This document shows, one piece after another, positions 13,491 through 23,344 of a DNA stretch of 28,464 nt (positions are counted from its first letter, which is position 1; the number at the start of each line of letters is the position of its first letter). Position numbers and translations under genes: made by a program. This DNA comes from a virus. The notes beneath the pieces were generated by a model. That model ran no database searches, was not told the origin of the DNA, and saw only the letters and a list, made by a program, of their open reading frames with translations. The stretch is taken from IMG/VR virus record IMGVR_UViG_3300017719_000136, positions 1 through 28,464 of that record; one strand, written 5' to 3'.

Positions 13491-14689
13491 TTACTTATAA
13501 AGCTATAATACAATACTTTGATTCTATTGCTGACCAACATCAGCAAATCAATTCTTTCACTTATGGTGAAGTAAACTTCTTTGACAAAGATAAGTTCACA
13601 GAATATCCAGCACTTCACTTGACACCAACTGGAGTTTCAATAGATGACCAAGTTGTTGTTTATGGATTTGATGTGATAGTGTTTGACAGATACAATGTTG
13701 AATCTAACAAGATGCGAAATGAAGCAACTTGTCTTTCTGATTCGCTGCTTATATTTCAGGACTTATGCAAAGAATTAACAGAAGGAAAGTATTTCATCAA
13801 TGTTGACACTTTGATTTCTATGGAAATGCCAGTTGCAGCAACACCATTCATTGACACTGAACCAGACAATTGTTCTGGATGGGTAACTTCATTCAATGTC
13901 ATCACACCAAATGAAGCATCAGCTTGTCTAATTCCGTACTTCAATCCAGAAAGACAGAATGCATTGCAATTCACACTTCCAGATTCTGCACCTTCAATTC
14001 TTGCATGGTATTCAAGAGAAAGGATTCACTATAGTACAACATTCACTGGTCAAGAAATCAATCAACTTGCACCTTTAATTGATACAACACCAGGTGCAGA
14101 CCAATTGACAATGCTTGGTTCAAGTGCTACTTGGTCACCCAATAAGAATGCTTTTCATTTTTATGATGCATCAATTACAAATCAAATGAATTTGCAACAT
14201 CCTTTGACTACACAAACTGATGCAACTTTCTTTGTTAGAATAAAAGACTTTTCAAGATATTCACCAATATCACTTGAAAATAATATTTGTTATGTTGGTG
14301 ACTTGGTGAATACTAATGGTTTTGAAGTTTATATCACATCAGATGGATCACTTAGATTGTTTAATTATAGTGGTTTCACATACATCAACTCAGACTTTCC
14401 AGTTTGTCCAAGCAATGGAAATACTTTTGAAACTGCACACAGAAGACTTGAATCATTTACTTTCTGCGTTCAATTAACAACAACAGAAATCACATTGTGG
14501 TGGGGAAGTACATTTGAAGAAAAAGCAACTATTTCTACAACATTTGACTTCACCAACAAACACTTTGGAATTGGGAATCCAGATGTTTCAAAAACATCAG
14601 ATTTCTATCTTCAAGAATATATTTACACACCAACTGCAATGACAAATGCTGATATTGAAGCAACAATGTTATGGCTAAATTACAGATAA
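13487..14689 (+). CDS. Neck/tail-terminator-like protein with C-terminal lectin-like domain
   Basis: The 400-residue protein has two parts. Residues 1-145 (IIQYFDSIADQHQQINSFTY, DDQVVVYGFDVIVFDRY, later GWVTSFNVI) look like a tail terminator/neck subunit, which in related phages stands alone at about 150 residues. Residues 165-400 form a concanavalin A/LamG-like beta-sandwich (LAWYSRERIHY, GFEVYITSDGSLRLFNYSG, DFYLQEYIYTPTAMTNADIE), a fold often used to bind sugars. It would place a carbohydrate-binding domain on the tail or neck. A second LamG-like domain lies at the end of the 1317-residue protein. Start is an ATGA overlap. Confidence 0.65.
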   Translation: MITYKAIIQYFDSIADQHQQINSFTYGEVNFFDKDKFTEYPALHLTPTGVSIDDQVVVYGFDVIVFDRYNVESNKMRNEATCLSDSLLIFQDLCKELTEGKYFINVDTLISMEMPVAATPFIDTEPDNCSGWVTSFNVITPNEASACLIPYFNPERQNALQFTLPDSAPSILAWYSRERIHYSTTFTGQEINQLAPLIDTTPGADQLTMLGSSATWSPNKNAFHFYDASITNQMNLQHPLTTQTDATFFVRIKDFSRYSPISLENNICYVGDLVNTNGFEVYITSDGSLRLFNYSGFTYINSDFPVCPSNGNTFETAHRRLESFTFCVQLTTTEITLWWGSTFEEKATISTTFDFTNKHFGIGNPDVSKTSDFYLQEYIYTPTAMTNADIEATMLWLNYR

Positions 14690-15271
14690 ATGATTCCAAC
14701 TACTAAACAAGAACTTCAGAAGTTTGGAACAAGGGTTGTGAAACTTGCAAGAATCAATCTTGGTGCATCCAAAATGATTGATGGAAAAAAGCGAGTGACA
14801 AATTCATCTGGTGCTTTGTCTTCTTCTTTAGGGTTCAGCCTTAAACAGAAAAGAAGTAGTGGTGGAAAATATGCAAGTGGGTTTGATTTGGAATTTACAT
14901 CATCTGTTGATTATGCAGATTTCCTTGAACAAGGTGTGAAAGGTTCTGAAAGCACAAAACCATCAGCTAAAAATTCTCCATATAAATTCAAGTCTAAGAA
15001 TCTTCCAAAGGGTGTGATGATGAAATGGATTGAAACAAAGCCAATCAGACTGCGTGAACTTGGAACTGGTAAATTTAAGAAAAGTCCAAAAGAAGCAAAA
15101 GAAGAACTTGCATTTGTACTTGGTAGAGCAGTGGCAACAAAAGGAATTGGTGCAAGAAACTATTTCAAAGATGCAATTGAAAAAGCTATTCCAACAGATG
15201 GAAATGATGTTGCAGTTGCAATGGCAAATGATTTCATCAAGCAAATTATAAAAGAAATTAAACTGAATTAA
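14690..15271 (+). CDS. HK97 gp10-like head-tail/neck protein
   Basis: The 193-residue product resembles the HK97 gp10-like family of neck/tail completion proteins. It has a helical N-terminus (QKFGTRVVKLARINLGASKM), a beta core with VDYADFLEQGVKGSES (the Y-A-x-x-x-E-x-G signature of this family), and a helical C-terminus (GARNYFKDAIEKAIP). It abuts the previous stop with no gap and lies between the neck and distal tail genes. It probably caps the connector or tail end during joining. Confidence 0.7.
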   Translation: MIPTTKQELQKFGTRVVKLARINLGASKMIDGKKRVTNSSGALSSSLGFSLKQKRSSGGKYASGFDLEFTSSVDYADFLEQGVKGSESTKPSAKNSPYKFKSKNLPKGVMMKWIETKPIRLRELGTGKFKKSPKEAKEELAFVLGRAVATKGIGARNYFKDAIEKAIPTDGNDVAVAMANDFIKQIIKEIKLN

Positions 15272-15272
15272 G

Positions 15273-16733
15273 ATGGCACTTACAGTATTAATAAACGATT
15301 CAAACTTCAACATCTCAACTGGACAGAATATTGCCTATGTGACTACAGATACAACTGGTGTGTTCAAGTTTAGATTCTTGATGGAATTGACATACAAGAT
15401 TCAAGGAATAACAACACCAGTCACAAAAACAATATCATTCACACAACAACAGAATCAAGATGGTCAAGCAGTCTTCAATCTGTCTGAAATATACAAGTCA
15501 ATAGTTACTCCACAAATCTCACCATCATTAGATTCAGATGCACCAACAACAACAACTGCATCACAGAAGGGAAACATTCACACATTGCCAAATTTCTCGG
15601 ATGGTGATTGTCTTGCTTTTTCTGGTGGACTTCTTGAAAATTCAACTGGTTATGAAGCATTCAAAGGTGTTGCAAATGTGATGACTTTGAAGTTCTATGA
15701 AATGTATTCAACAACTGCTGATGGTATTCCAGTAAAAGATCCATTAGGAATTGGAGCAATTACAAGAACAATATTCATGTTTTGGGGTAGAGGTCAAGAA
15801 GATGAAGGTGTCATTGTAGACTTTGAACCTTACAAATTAGATGGTACATCAAAACAATACTTGTCATCAAATTACAACAATGTTTCATTGAATAAGTATG
15901 ATGTAAAAATTGGTGCAAACGAATATCACACCATTGCATTCTTGAATAGATGTTCCATAAATACGAATGCAGAAACTTACAGAATAAAGGTTCAGTATTT
16001 TGATGCAAATGCATCATCTTTAGGTTCATTATACATTAACAACAACAATGTTTCTGGTGGTCTTTATGATGATACTGCAACAGATGAATCATTCTTCTTG
16101 TTTGCTGGTGTTGGTCTTGAAAACTTGCAGAAAATTGACACAAGTGCATCACCATATTCTGGAACACTTCCAGATAGTGTTGCTGGAGGTAGGGATGCAA
16201 TATCTTACTATGTGGTAAAAATTCAAAATTCAAGTGGTACTGATATGTCAGCAAGGTATGATTTTAATGTGGTTCAATATTGTTCACAATATGACCAATC
16301 AAGACTTGCATACATGAACAGATTTGGTGCATGGGATTACATCACACTAAACAAAGAAAGAACAGATGAACTGAAAGTCAAAAAGGAATACATCACTAAG
16401 CCTATAATAAACCAAGCAACTGGACTTTCAACTTATGCAGCAGCACAAATCAATACTGCTTATCCTTTAGATGTAGCAAAGCAAGGAATGATGACCACAT
16501 CTGTTGCACCAACAATCACAACAAAAATGTTCACAGACTATCTTCCAGAAGATAAGATTGAACAGATAAAAGACTTGATGATGTCACCACAGATTCATTT
16601 GTTAGATGGTGACAATGCAAAAGCATTGATACTTGAAACAAGCACAATGAAATTAAAGCGTGAAAAGAATAGAGGGTTGTATCAATATGAATTGAAATTC
16701 AGCTTTGCAAATCCTAAATTTAGAACAACATAG
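15273..16733 (+). CDS. Tail structural protein, possibly distal-tail-like
   Basis: A 486-residue, beta-rich protein. Its C-terminal quarter has a tail-tip look: RLAYMNRFGAWDYITLNKER, then EDKIEQIKDLMMSPQIHLLD and a closing YQYELKFSFANPK. The order FGAWDYxxxNK...LKVKKEY followed by a terminal beta sandwich recurs in baseplate/Dit-type proteins of Bacteroidota phages, as far as I can judge. It lies directly before the large tip protein, which supports a role at the distal end of the tail. The exact identity is inferred. Confidence 0.6.
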   Translation: MALTVLINDSNFNISTGQNIAYVTTDTTGVFKFRFLMELTYKIQGITTPVTKTISFTQQQNQDGQAVFNLSEIYKSIVTPQISPSLDSDAPTTTTASQKGNIHTLPNFSDGDCLAFSGGLLENSTGYEAFKGVANVMTLKFYEMYSTTADGIPVKDPLGIGAITRTIFMFWGRGQEDEGVIVDFEPYKLDGTSKQYLSSNYNNVSLNKYDVKIGANEYHTIAFLNRCSINTNAETYRIKVQYFDANASSLGSLYINNNNVSGGLYDDTATDESFFLFAGVGLENLQKIDTSASPYSGTLPDSVAGGRDAISYYVVKIQNSSGTDMSARYDFNVVQYCSQYDQSRLAYMNRFGAWDYITLNKERTDELKVKKEYITKPIINQATGLSTYAAAQINTAYPLDVAKQGMMTTSVAPTITTKMFTDYLPEDKIEQIKDLMMSPQIHLLDGDNAKALILETSTMKLKREKNRGLYQYELKFSFANPKFRTT

Positions 16734-19700
16734 ATGGCTACACAGATACGAGTTACCACACAAGATGATTCCAGAGTAGTTTATTTAGACTTGTCTGACA
16801 GTCAACCAATGACTGCAAACTATCAGTTCAAGGACATCCAAGACTTCAAATCAAACAAAGGAAATCACACATTCAATTTCCGTATTCCTTCAACACCAAA
16901 CAATGATTTGTTCTTTGGTGACTATTTTGAAGTGACACAATTTGGAAACTACAATCCAAAGATAAAAGTTGAAGCAACTATTTCAAAAGATACAATAGAT
17001 GTATTTGAAGGCTATCTTCAATTGACAAATGTGTTTGTTTCAAACGATGTCACACATCACTACGAATGTGTGGTATTTAGTTCTGTTGCATCATTAGGAC
17101 AAGTATTGCAAGGCAAGTATCTTGCAGAATTTGATTGGACTTCTTATAATCACAATGTAAGTCTTAATACAATTACCACTTCAATGAATAGAGCATCAAC
17201 TCCATTGTTAAGTGGGGACATAGTTTATTCAATGTATGATTATACTGGTGGGATGTTTGGTGGTGGTTCTAATGGATCAATGGCAAATGAAGAAACTCCT
17301 TATTCTGTCTTAAATTTAAGACCACAAATCAGAGTCAATAAAGTGTTTAGTCAGATACTGAATGAATCTGGATATACATACGAATCAACATTCATAGATA
17401 CAGATTTGAATGATTTGTATATGGACTTAAATTCTGGTACTGAAGCAATTCAAACTGACTTAGATACATCAAATTACAATGTAAATATTGGTACAAGTGG
17501 AACTCAAACATTTCCTGCATCAATAGGGATGCACACTATTGTATACAACAATGCATCTGGAAACAATTACACAAATTCATCTGGAAACTATAATGAAACT
17601 ACTGGTCTTTACACACCATCAGATTTATGGACTTCTTATGGTCTAATAGAAATTAGTGCAACTTTAGACCAGCCAGTTGGATTGACTGCATATTTGCAAT
17701 TGATTTTATGGGATGTTACATCTGATGAAATTGCTATGCAAATGAATGGCACAACCAACATTGCTGATGGACAGACTATGTCAATTAGTACATTTGGTGA
17801 ATTTGGGTATCCCTTAAATGTAGAACATGAATATGAAATAAGGATAAGAGTATTATCATCATCTGATGAAACTGCAACAATTACAATTCAAAGTGGAAAT
17901 GTAGAATTTGCACCAACACCAAGTTTATTGTCAGTAAATGTTGAAGGTTTAGAATTACCTACAATTGGATTCTTAGTTTGTGATGTATCAAGAAACTTTG
18001 CAAAAATTAAAGCATTAGATTTCATCACTTCACTTGCAACAAAATTCAATTTAGTAATTATACCAGATGAACAAACACCTACACATTTACACATCCAGCC
18101 ATACAAGGATTGGATAGATGGTGGAAATGAAGTTGATTGGACAGAAAAACTTGATGTTTCAAAAGATGTTCAGTTAAAACCAACAGTTGATTTACAAGCT
18201 AAGTCATTAATATTTTCAGATGATAAGTCTGCTGATTTTATGAATGCTTTGTTTCAGCAACAATCTGGAAAGGTATATGGTTCACAATATGTAGATAATA
18301 CAGAAAACGATTTCGGAAAAGACAAAGAAGAAATCAAGACAATCTTCAAGCCTACAATTACAAGCTACATCAATGAAACTGGACTAAGGTCATGTGTCTG
18401 TACTGATGCAGATGGAAAAAATGAAAATGCAATTAGACTTTCATTCTATTGTGGGTATGGTGGATCAGATGTAGTTGGTCAATCTTTTTGGCTCACAGAT
18501 TCATTCTTGAGTACAACAACAACAGAATTTACATCTTTTTCAATATTTCAAAACTATGAAGATGCAGTTGTAACACCATCAACAAAATGTCTTTCTTTTA
18601 TGGGTGAAACAACTGGAGCATTAGGCTATCCAGTTCCATTGAATGGTGCTTATAGTGTTTATTGGAAAAGGTTCTTAGAAGAAACTTATTCAAGGGAAGC
18701 AAGAATATTGACTGGAACATTCTTTCTTTCTGCTTTAGATATTCAAACAATGAATTTCAATGATATTGTATTTGTTAAAAATGAATACTTTAGAATTAAT
18801 AAAATATCAAACTATCCACTTGTGGGTTCTGGAAGTTGCAATGTTGAATTAGTTAAAGTTGAAAGAGTTAATGTAATTGATGCAGTTGGTAATCAATGCT
18901 TAATGGAAGATTCAACAATTGGTGCAAATGGTGTAGTGAATTTCATCAGCACAACAAATGGTTCAGCAGTAACACCATCACAATCATGTTGTGAAGCATT
19001 TGGTTATACATATATTTCTGGGAAATGTATGAGTGAAATGGCAACACCAAACAATCCAACAGAACCGATGCCAGACACTAATGTTGGTAGCTTCAAAAGT
19101 ATAGGTTCAAACAATTCAAGTAGTGGATTTGGAAATATTATTCTTGGCAACAATAATCTTTCTACTGGATTCAATTTCATAAAAGGAAACAGAAACTTAG
19201 TAGAAACATCATCTGATTATTCAACCATAAGTGGAAACAATAATTCAGTTAAAGCTGGTGTTAGCAGCAATAAAATACTTGGTGATTCAAATATATTGAA
19301 TCCTTATTCTTTGAATTGGACTGGTGCATCTTATGAAGTCTATTCAAGACAAGTATTCAAGAACAATTCAATTATTGGTGACTATGGAATTGCACTTGGA
19401 AATGGTGATTCATTCATTTCTGGTGGTGCTGATGAATTATATAATACTGTAGGAAGAAGTGGTTCTGGACATTTTGTGAAGCATGGATTTACAGATGATG
19501 AAGAAGTGATATATATTGGTCAGAATGGAATGTTCACTTTTGGAACTGATTTCTACAATGACCAAGCAACAAATTGTTTCAGACTTGAATTTCCTTCAAT
19601 GATTTCTTTTGAAATAAATGTTGTTGGTCATGATAGAGGGACAACACAATCAAGAAGTCAAGAATATTCATTTCGAAAATATAGTGGTACAATAATAAAC

Positions 19701-20687
19701 ACAAATAATTCTGGAAGTGTTTCAATCAAGGACTTTACACTTGATACACAAAAAGAATCTGCAAACTTCAACAATTATACTTTTGATTTAACTCCAGCAT
19801 ATTCTGTCACAGACAGACCAGTTGGTGGTGGTGATTTGGTATATATTGATGATGGAATGTTTTATATGTACATCAGCACATTAGGTGCAATTAAACTTGA
19901 CACAGTAGATTGGACAATTGACTTCAGATATACACTTGTAGGTTTGCAAAACATTGGAAGAACAAGTGGTCAACCTATATTCACACCAACACAAATTTCT
20001 GGTTGTTTGTTGTGGGTTGATGCAGCTGATTCAACAACAATCACACATTCATCTGGTTCTGTTTCACAATGGGATGATAAGTCTGGAAATGACTATCATT
20101 TGACACAAAGCACAGCAGCCTATGAACCAACTTATTCATCTGTTGCACCTTATCCATACATTGAATTTGATGGAAACAATCAAGTTCTTGGAAACACAGA
20201 TGCTGGTTTAATTGGTGTGTCTGATGGTAGAAACACAATGTTTGTTGTATTTGAATCAGCAAACACCACAACATCATCACCTGGACAGACACTTGTAGCA
20301 GTAAATGAAAGAGGAAGACAATACTATGGAATGAACATCAATTCAACAACTGCTGGTGCTGGTGGAACTGCATTCATGAATAAATCTACACAAGACTATT
20401 CATGCAACAATTCAACCATTCCATCAACAACAAAACAAGTTGTGATTGGAACAAGAAATGCAACAGATAGAATCATATATGACCAAGATGGAGTGACAGA
20501 CACAAAGACCAATTCAACAAATACTTCACAAGATATGTTTTCAATTGGTGCTACATGGGAAACTGGAAGAACACCAACGGCTGACTATACTGGAAAGATA
20601 TATGAAGTGATTGTGTATGATGCAGTCTTAACAACAGAAGAAAGAAATCAAGTTCAAAATTATCTACAAACAAAATGGAACACATAA
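16734..20687 (+). CDS. Large tail tip / receptor-binding protein with adhesin-like repeats and LamG domain
   Basis: This 1317-residue protein is the longest in the genome. The N-terminal part (1-130; YLDLSDSQPMTANYQFKDIQ, FEGYLQLTNVFV) and the region to about 720 look like a tail hub/tip core. A Cys-rich link (SCCEAFGYTYISGKCM) sits near 750-765. Residues about 785-855 contain G-x-NN-type beta-roll repeats (NIILGNNNLSTGFNFIKGNR, STISGNNNSVKAG) like YadA-type trimeric adhesin heads. Residues about 1085-1317 are a LamG/concanavalin-like domain (WVDAADSTTITHSSGSVSQW, GKIYEVIVYDAVLTTEERNQ). It probably joins the tail tip to host receptor binding in one chain. Confidence 0.75.
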   Translation: MATQIRVTTQDDSRVVYLDLSDSQPMTANYQFKDIQDFKSNKGNHTFNFRIPSTPNNDLFFGDYFEVTQFGNYNPKIKVEATISKDTIDVFEGYLQLTNVFVSNDVTHHYECVVFSSVASLGQVLQGKYLAEFDWTSYNHNVSLNTITTSMNRASTPLLSGDIVYSMYDYTGGMFGGGSNGSMANEETPYSVLNLRPQIRVNKVFSQILNESGYTYESTFIDTDLNDLYMDLNSGTEAIQTDLDTSNYNVNIGTSGTQTFPASIGMHTIVYNNASGNNYTNSSGNYNETTGLYTPSDLWTSYGLIEISATLDQPVGLTAYLQLILWDVTSDEIAMQMNGTTNIADGQTMSISTFGEFGYPLNVEHEYEIRIRVLSSSDETATITIQSGNVEFAPTPSLLSVNVEGLELPTIGFLVCDVSRNFAKIKALDFITSLATKFNLVIIPDEQTPTHLHIQPYKDWIDGGNEVDWTEKLDVSKDVQLKPTVDLQAKSLIFSDDKSADFMNALFQQQSGKVYGSQYVDNTENDFGKDKEEIKTIFKPTITSYINETGLRSCVCTDADGKNENAIRLSFYCGYGGSDVVGQSFWLTDSFLSTTTTEFTSFSIFQNYEDAVVTPSTKCLSFMGETTGALGYPVPLNGAYSVYWKRFLEETYSREARILTGTFFLSALDIQTMNFNDIVFVKNEYFRINKISNYPLVGSGSCNVELVKVERVNVIDAVGNQCLMEDSTIGANGVVNFISTTNGSAVTPSQSCCEAFGYTYISGKCMSEMATPNNPTEPMPDTNVGSFKSIGSNNSSSGFGNIILGNNNLSTGFNFIKGNRNLVETSSDYSTISGNNNSVKAGVSSNKILGDSNILNPYSLNWTGASYEVYSRQVFKNNSIIGDYGIALGNGDSFISGGADELYNTVGRSGSGHFVKHGFTDDEEVIYIGQNGMFTFGTDFYNDQATNCFRLEFPSMISFEINVVGHDRGTTQSRSQEYSFRKYSGTIINTNNSGSVSIKDFTLDTQKESANFNNYTFDLTPAYSVTDRPVGGGDLVYIDDGMFYMYISTLGAIKLDTVDWTIDFRYTLVGLQNIGRTSGQPIFTPTQISGCLLWVDAADSTTITHSSGSVSQWDDKSGNDYHLTQSTAAYEPTYSSVAPYPYIEFDGNNQVLGNTDAGLIGVSDGRNTMFVVFESANTTTSSPGQTLVAVNERGRQYYGMNINSTTAGAGGTAFMNKSTQDYSCNNSTIPSTTKQVVIGTRNATDRIIYDQDGVTDTKTNSTNTSQDMFSIGATWETGRTPTADYTGKIYEVIVYDAVLTTEERNQVQNYLQTKWNT

Positions 20688-20935
20688 AAACAAACATTGA
20701 ACTGAATGGTTCAAAAGCAAAGACACAAAGTTTTGATGGCTTAAAAGTTTTAAACTTCACACCAATGTTTGAATATTGGCTTGGTGCGTTTCAGATTATT
20801 CCAGAAGCACTTCAGAACTTACCACATGAAGAATACAAGAATACAAAGTGTCTGACATGGTATGAAACACAAGTGTTGTATCATGATACAATTATGAATG
20901 AATTCAAAAGAATATTCGGATGGCAGAAAAAATAG
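20675..20935 (+). CDS. Hypothetical protein between tip and tape measure (86 aa)
   Basis: The gene starts 13 nt inside the tip gene and overlaps the tape measure gene by 16 nt. The product has aromatic-rich helices (FTPMFEYWLGAFQIIPEALQ, then WYETQVLYHDTIMNEFKRIF). No family is recognised. Its place between tip and tape measure suggests a virion or tail-assembly role. Confidence 0.65.
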   Translation: MEHIKTNIELNGSKAKTQSFDGLKVLNFTPMFEYWLGAFQIIPEALQNLPHEEYKNTKCLTWYETQVLYHDTIMNEFKRIFGWQKK

Positions 20936-22512
20936 TTGTTGACATAGAGTTCAAAACCAATGTTCAGAAGATTTCAAAAGACTTGGAGTCTGTTAAGGAT
21001 TCATTGGCTGAAACAAATGAAAACCTTGAAGACATAAAGAACACTTCAAAAGGAACTGAAAGTGCATTGAAGAAAGTTGGAAATGGTTTCAAGGGTGTTG
21101 GTCTTGCAATGAAGACACTTGGAATTGGGCTTGTCATTGAAGCATTTAATTTCTTAAAGGAAATAATGATGCAGAATCAGACTGTCATGGATGGTGTTGC
21201 AGTAGTGACAGAAACACTTGGTGTTCTATTCAATCAAGTCACAAGTGTTGTGACTGATGTGTTCAATGCAGTAAGCAAATCAACTGAAGGGTTTGAAGGG
21301 ATGAAAGCAGTCATTGGTGGATTGTTGACTATTGCAGTCACACCATTGAAGCTTGCATTCTATGGAATTACACTTGCAGTTCAAGAAGGTCAATTGGCAT
21401 GGGAACAATCATTTTTTGGTGATGGTGATCCAGAAACAATTAAACAACTAAATGAAAAGATAGTTGAAACTAAAGACAATCTGAAAGAAGTTGTTGTTGA
21501 TGTTGTTGATGCTGGAACTCAGATTGCCACAAATATTGCTGAAGCAGTCACAGAAATAGGTTCTATTGTCACAATAGCAACTGAAGTTGCAACAGAAGGA
21601 ATAAAAGAAATCTCAATTGAACAATCACTTGCAACTGGTAGAGCATTAGCAGATGCAAAAAAGAATGAAGAACTTCTTGAAGTCATAAGAGCAAAACAAC
21701 AATTGCAAAGTCAATTGGAAGCAGAGCAACAAAGACAAATTCGAGATGATGTTAGACTTACATTTGAAGAAAGGATTGCAGCAAATGAAGAACTTGGAAG
21801 AATACTTGATGAACAGATATTAAAAGAAAAAGCAGTTGCAGATGAAAAGGTGAGAATTGCAGCACTTGAACTATCAACACAACAAGATTCTATTGATTTA
21901 CAAATCAAATATCAACAAACACTTCTTGAACAAATTGACATTGATGAAAGAATTGCTGGTCAAAGGTCTGAACAACTAACAAATGAAGCATCACTTCAAC
22001 AAGAAGCATTTGATTTCCAAGTGGAACTTGCAGAGCAGCAAAAAGAACTTGCAGCACAACAACTTGATGTGATACAAAATTCAATCAAGATGGCTGGTGA
22101 CTTGTTTGAAGAAGGAACTGCTGCATCAAAAGTGTCTGGTGTGGCATCTGCAACAATCGACACATGGAAAGCAGTCAACATGGCTTTGGCATCTGCACCT
22201 CCTCCATTGTCTTATGTTAGTGCTGGTTTATCTTTAGCAACTGGATTGAAATCTATTAAAAACATACTTTCAGTTAAAACAAAAAAACCAACCCCAACAC
22301 CATCTCCAGGTGATGCAACACTTCCATCTGCTGCTGGTAGTGGTGGAGGTTCAGAAGCAATTGCAGACTTGTCTGGTATTCCATCAATAACAGAACAATT
22401 CAACAATCAGTTTGCACAAGAAACACCTCCAGTTCAAGCGTATGTAGTAGAACAACAAGTGACAGAAAGTCAACAAATAAACACAATGATTCAACAAAAA
22501 GCAACACTTTAA
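20920..22512 (+). CDS. Tape measure protein
   Basis: The 530-residue product shows the tape-measure plan: helical N-terminus (VQKISKDLESVKDSLAETNE), hydrophobic segments at about 60-80 and 128-150 (GLAMKTLGIGLVIEAF, then LTIAVTPLKLAFYGITLAV), a long Gln/Glu-rich coiled-coil at about 240-400, and a Pro/Gly-rich linker (TPTPSPGD) before the C-terminus. Tape measures set tail length at about 0.15 nm per residue, so a short tail of roughly 80 nm is expected. It lies after the tip genes, the reverse of the usual siphophage order. Confidence 0.8.
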   Translation: MAEKIVVDIEFKTNVQKISKDLESVKDSLAETNENLEDIKNTSKGTESALKKVGNGFKGVGLAMKTLGIGLVIEAFNFLKEIMMQNQTVMDGVAVVTETLGVLFNQVTSVVTDVFNAVSKSTEGFEGMKAVIGGLLTIAVTPLKLAFYGITLAVQEGQLAWEQSFFGDGDPETIKQLNEKIVETKDNLKEVVVDVVDAGTQIATNIAEAVTEIGSIVTIATEVATEGIKEISIEQSLATGRALADAKKNEELLEVIRAKQQLQSQLEAEQQRQIRDDVRLTFEERIAANEELGRILDEQILKEKAVADEKVRIAALELSTQQDSIDLQIKYQQTLLEQIDIDERIAGQRSEQLTNEASLQQEAFDFQVELAEQQKELAAQQLDVIQNSIKMAGDLFEEGTAASKVSGVASATIDTWKAVNMALASAPPPLSYVSAGLSLATGLKSIKNILSVKTKKPTPTPSPGDATLPSAAGSGGGSEAIADLSGIPSITEQFNNQFAQETPPVQAYVVEQQVTESQQINTMIQQKATL

Positions 22513-22524
22513 AAACAAGAACAA

Positions 22525-23304
22525 ATGACAAAAATTGTAGAACTGATAATTTCAGAAGAAGAAAAAGAAGACCAAGATGGAGTCTTTGCTATTTCATTAG
22601 TTGAAGATCCAGCAATTGATGAATATTGGATTGCATTAAACAAGCAACAAAAGGAATTGAAATTTGCAAAAGTAGATGAAGACAAAAGACTTCTGATTGC
22701 ACCAGCACTTGTTCCAAACAAACAAATATTTAGACTGGCTGATGATGGTTCTGATTACTATGTGTATTTCTCAAAGGACACAATCAAGAAGTGTTCTGAA
22801 CTTTACATGAAAAGAAATCATCTTCAATCAGCAACACTTGAACATGAATCAGAAATTGAAGGTTTGTGTGTGGTTGAATCCTGGGTGAAGGATTTTGCAA
22901 TTGATAAGTCTGTCAAATATGGATTTGAACATTGTCCAGTTGGGACTTGGTTTGTGACAATGCGTGTTGATAATGATGAAATCTGGAACAAAGTCAAAGA
23001 AGGTGAAATTCTTGGATTCAGTATTGAAGGATTCTTCACAGATAAACTTCAAGGATTGTCAAGTCAGTCATTGACAGAAAATGAAGGAAAACTTCAGATG
23101 GTGAAAGACTTAATCATTGAAGAAGAATCAACTTATCTTGCTGCTTATCCATGGGATGAATGCATTGCAGACCAGATGGCTGAATATGGTGATAAAGAAA
23201 CTGCTGAAAAAGTATGTGCAGCCATAAAAAACAGAACAATTGCATCTTCTGTCATTCCAAAAGCAAAGGCAATCTTGAATGGTGAAAGGAAAAAAAGCAA
23301 ATAA
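22525..23304 (+). CDS. XkdF-type prohead serine protease
   Basis: The 259-residue protein fits the 'putative phage serine protease XkdF' family. Key segments are FAISLVEDPAIDEYWIAL (about 21-38), LLIAPALVPNKQIFRL, SATLEHESEIEGLCVVESWV, TWFVTMRVDNDEIWNKVKEG and GFSIEGFF. The C-terminus has a short helical domain (YPWDECIADQMAEYGDKETA). It would mature the prohead by cutting scaffold and capsid. Placement just before the scaffold and capsid genes is standard. The catalytic residues cannot be fixed by eye, although the His in LEHE and the Ser in GFSIEG are good candidates. Confidence 0.8.
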   Translation: MTKIVELIISEEEKEDQDGVFAISLVEDPAIDEYWIALNKQQKELKFAKVDEDKRLLIAPALVPNKQIFRLADDGSDYYVYFSKDTIKKCSELYMKRNHLQSATLEHESEIEGLCVVESWVKDFAIDKSVKYGFEHCPVGTWFVTMRVDNDEIWNKVKEGEILGFSIEGFFTDKLQGLSSQSLTENEGKLQMVKDLIIEEESTYLAAYPWDECIADQMAEYGDKETAEKVCAAIKNRTIASSVIPKAKAILNGERKKSK

Positions 23305-23344
23305 CATCTATTAACTAACGGAATTACTATTCAAAAAACTAAAA

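Noticed and set aside
14963-15313. Long antisense open frame (116 codons) opposite the HK97 gp10-like gene, and similar antisense frames at 688-1029 and 23680-24003
   Set aside because: Each mirrors a well-supported + strand gene. The translations are Phe/Cys/Ser-rich without domain logic, and no - strand promoter or tandem gene partner is seen.
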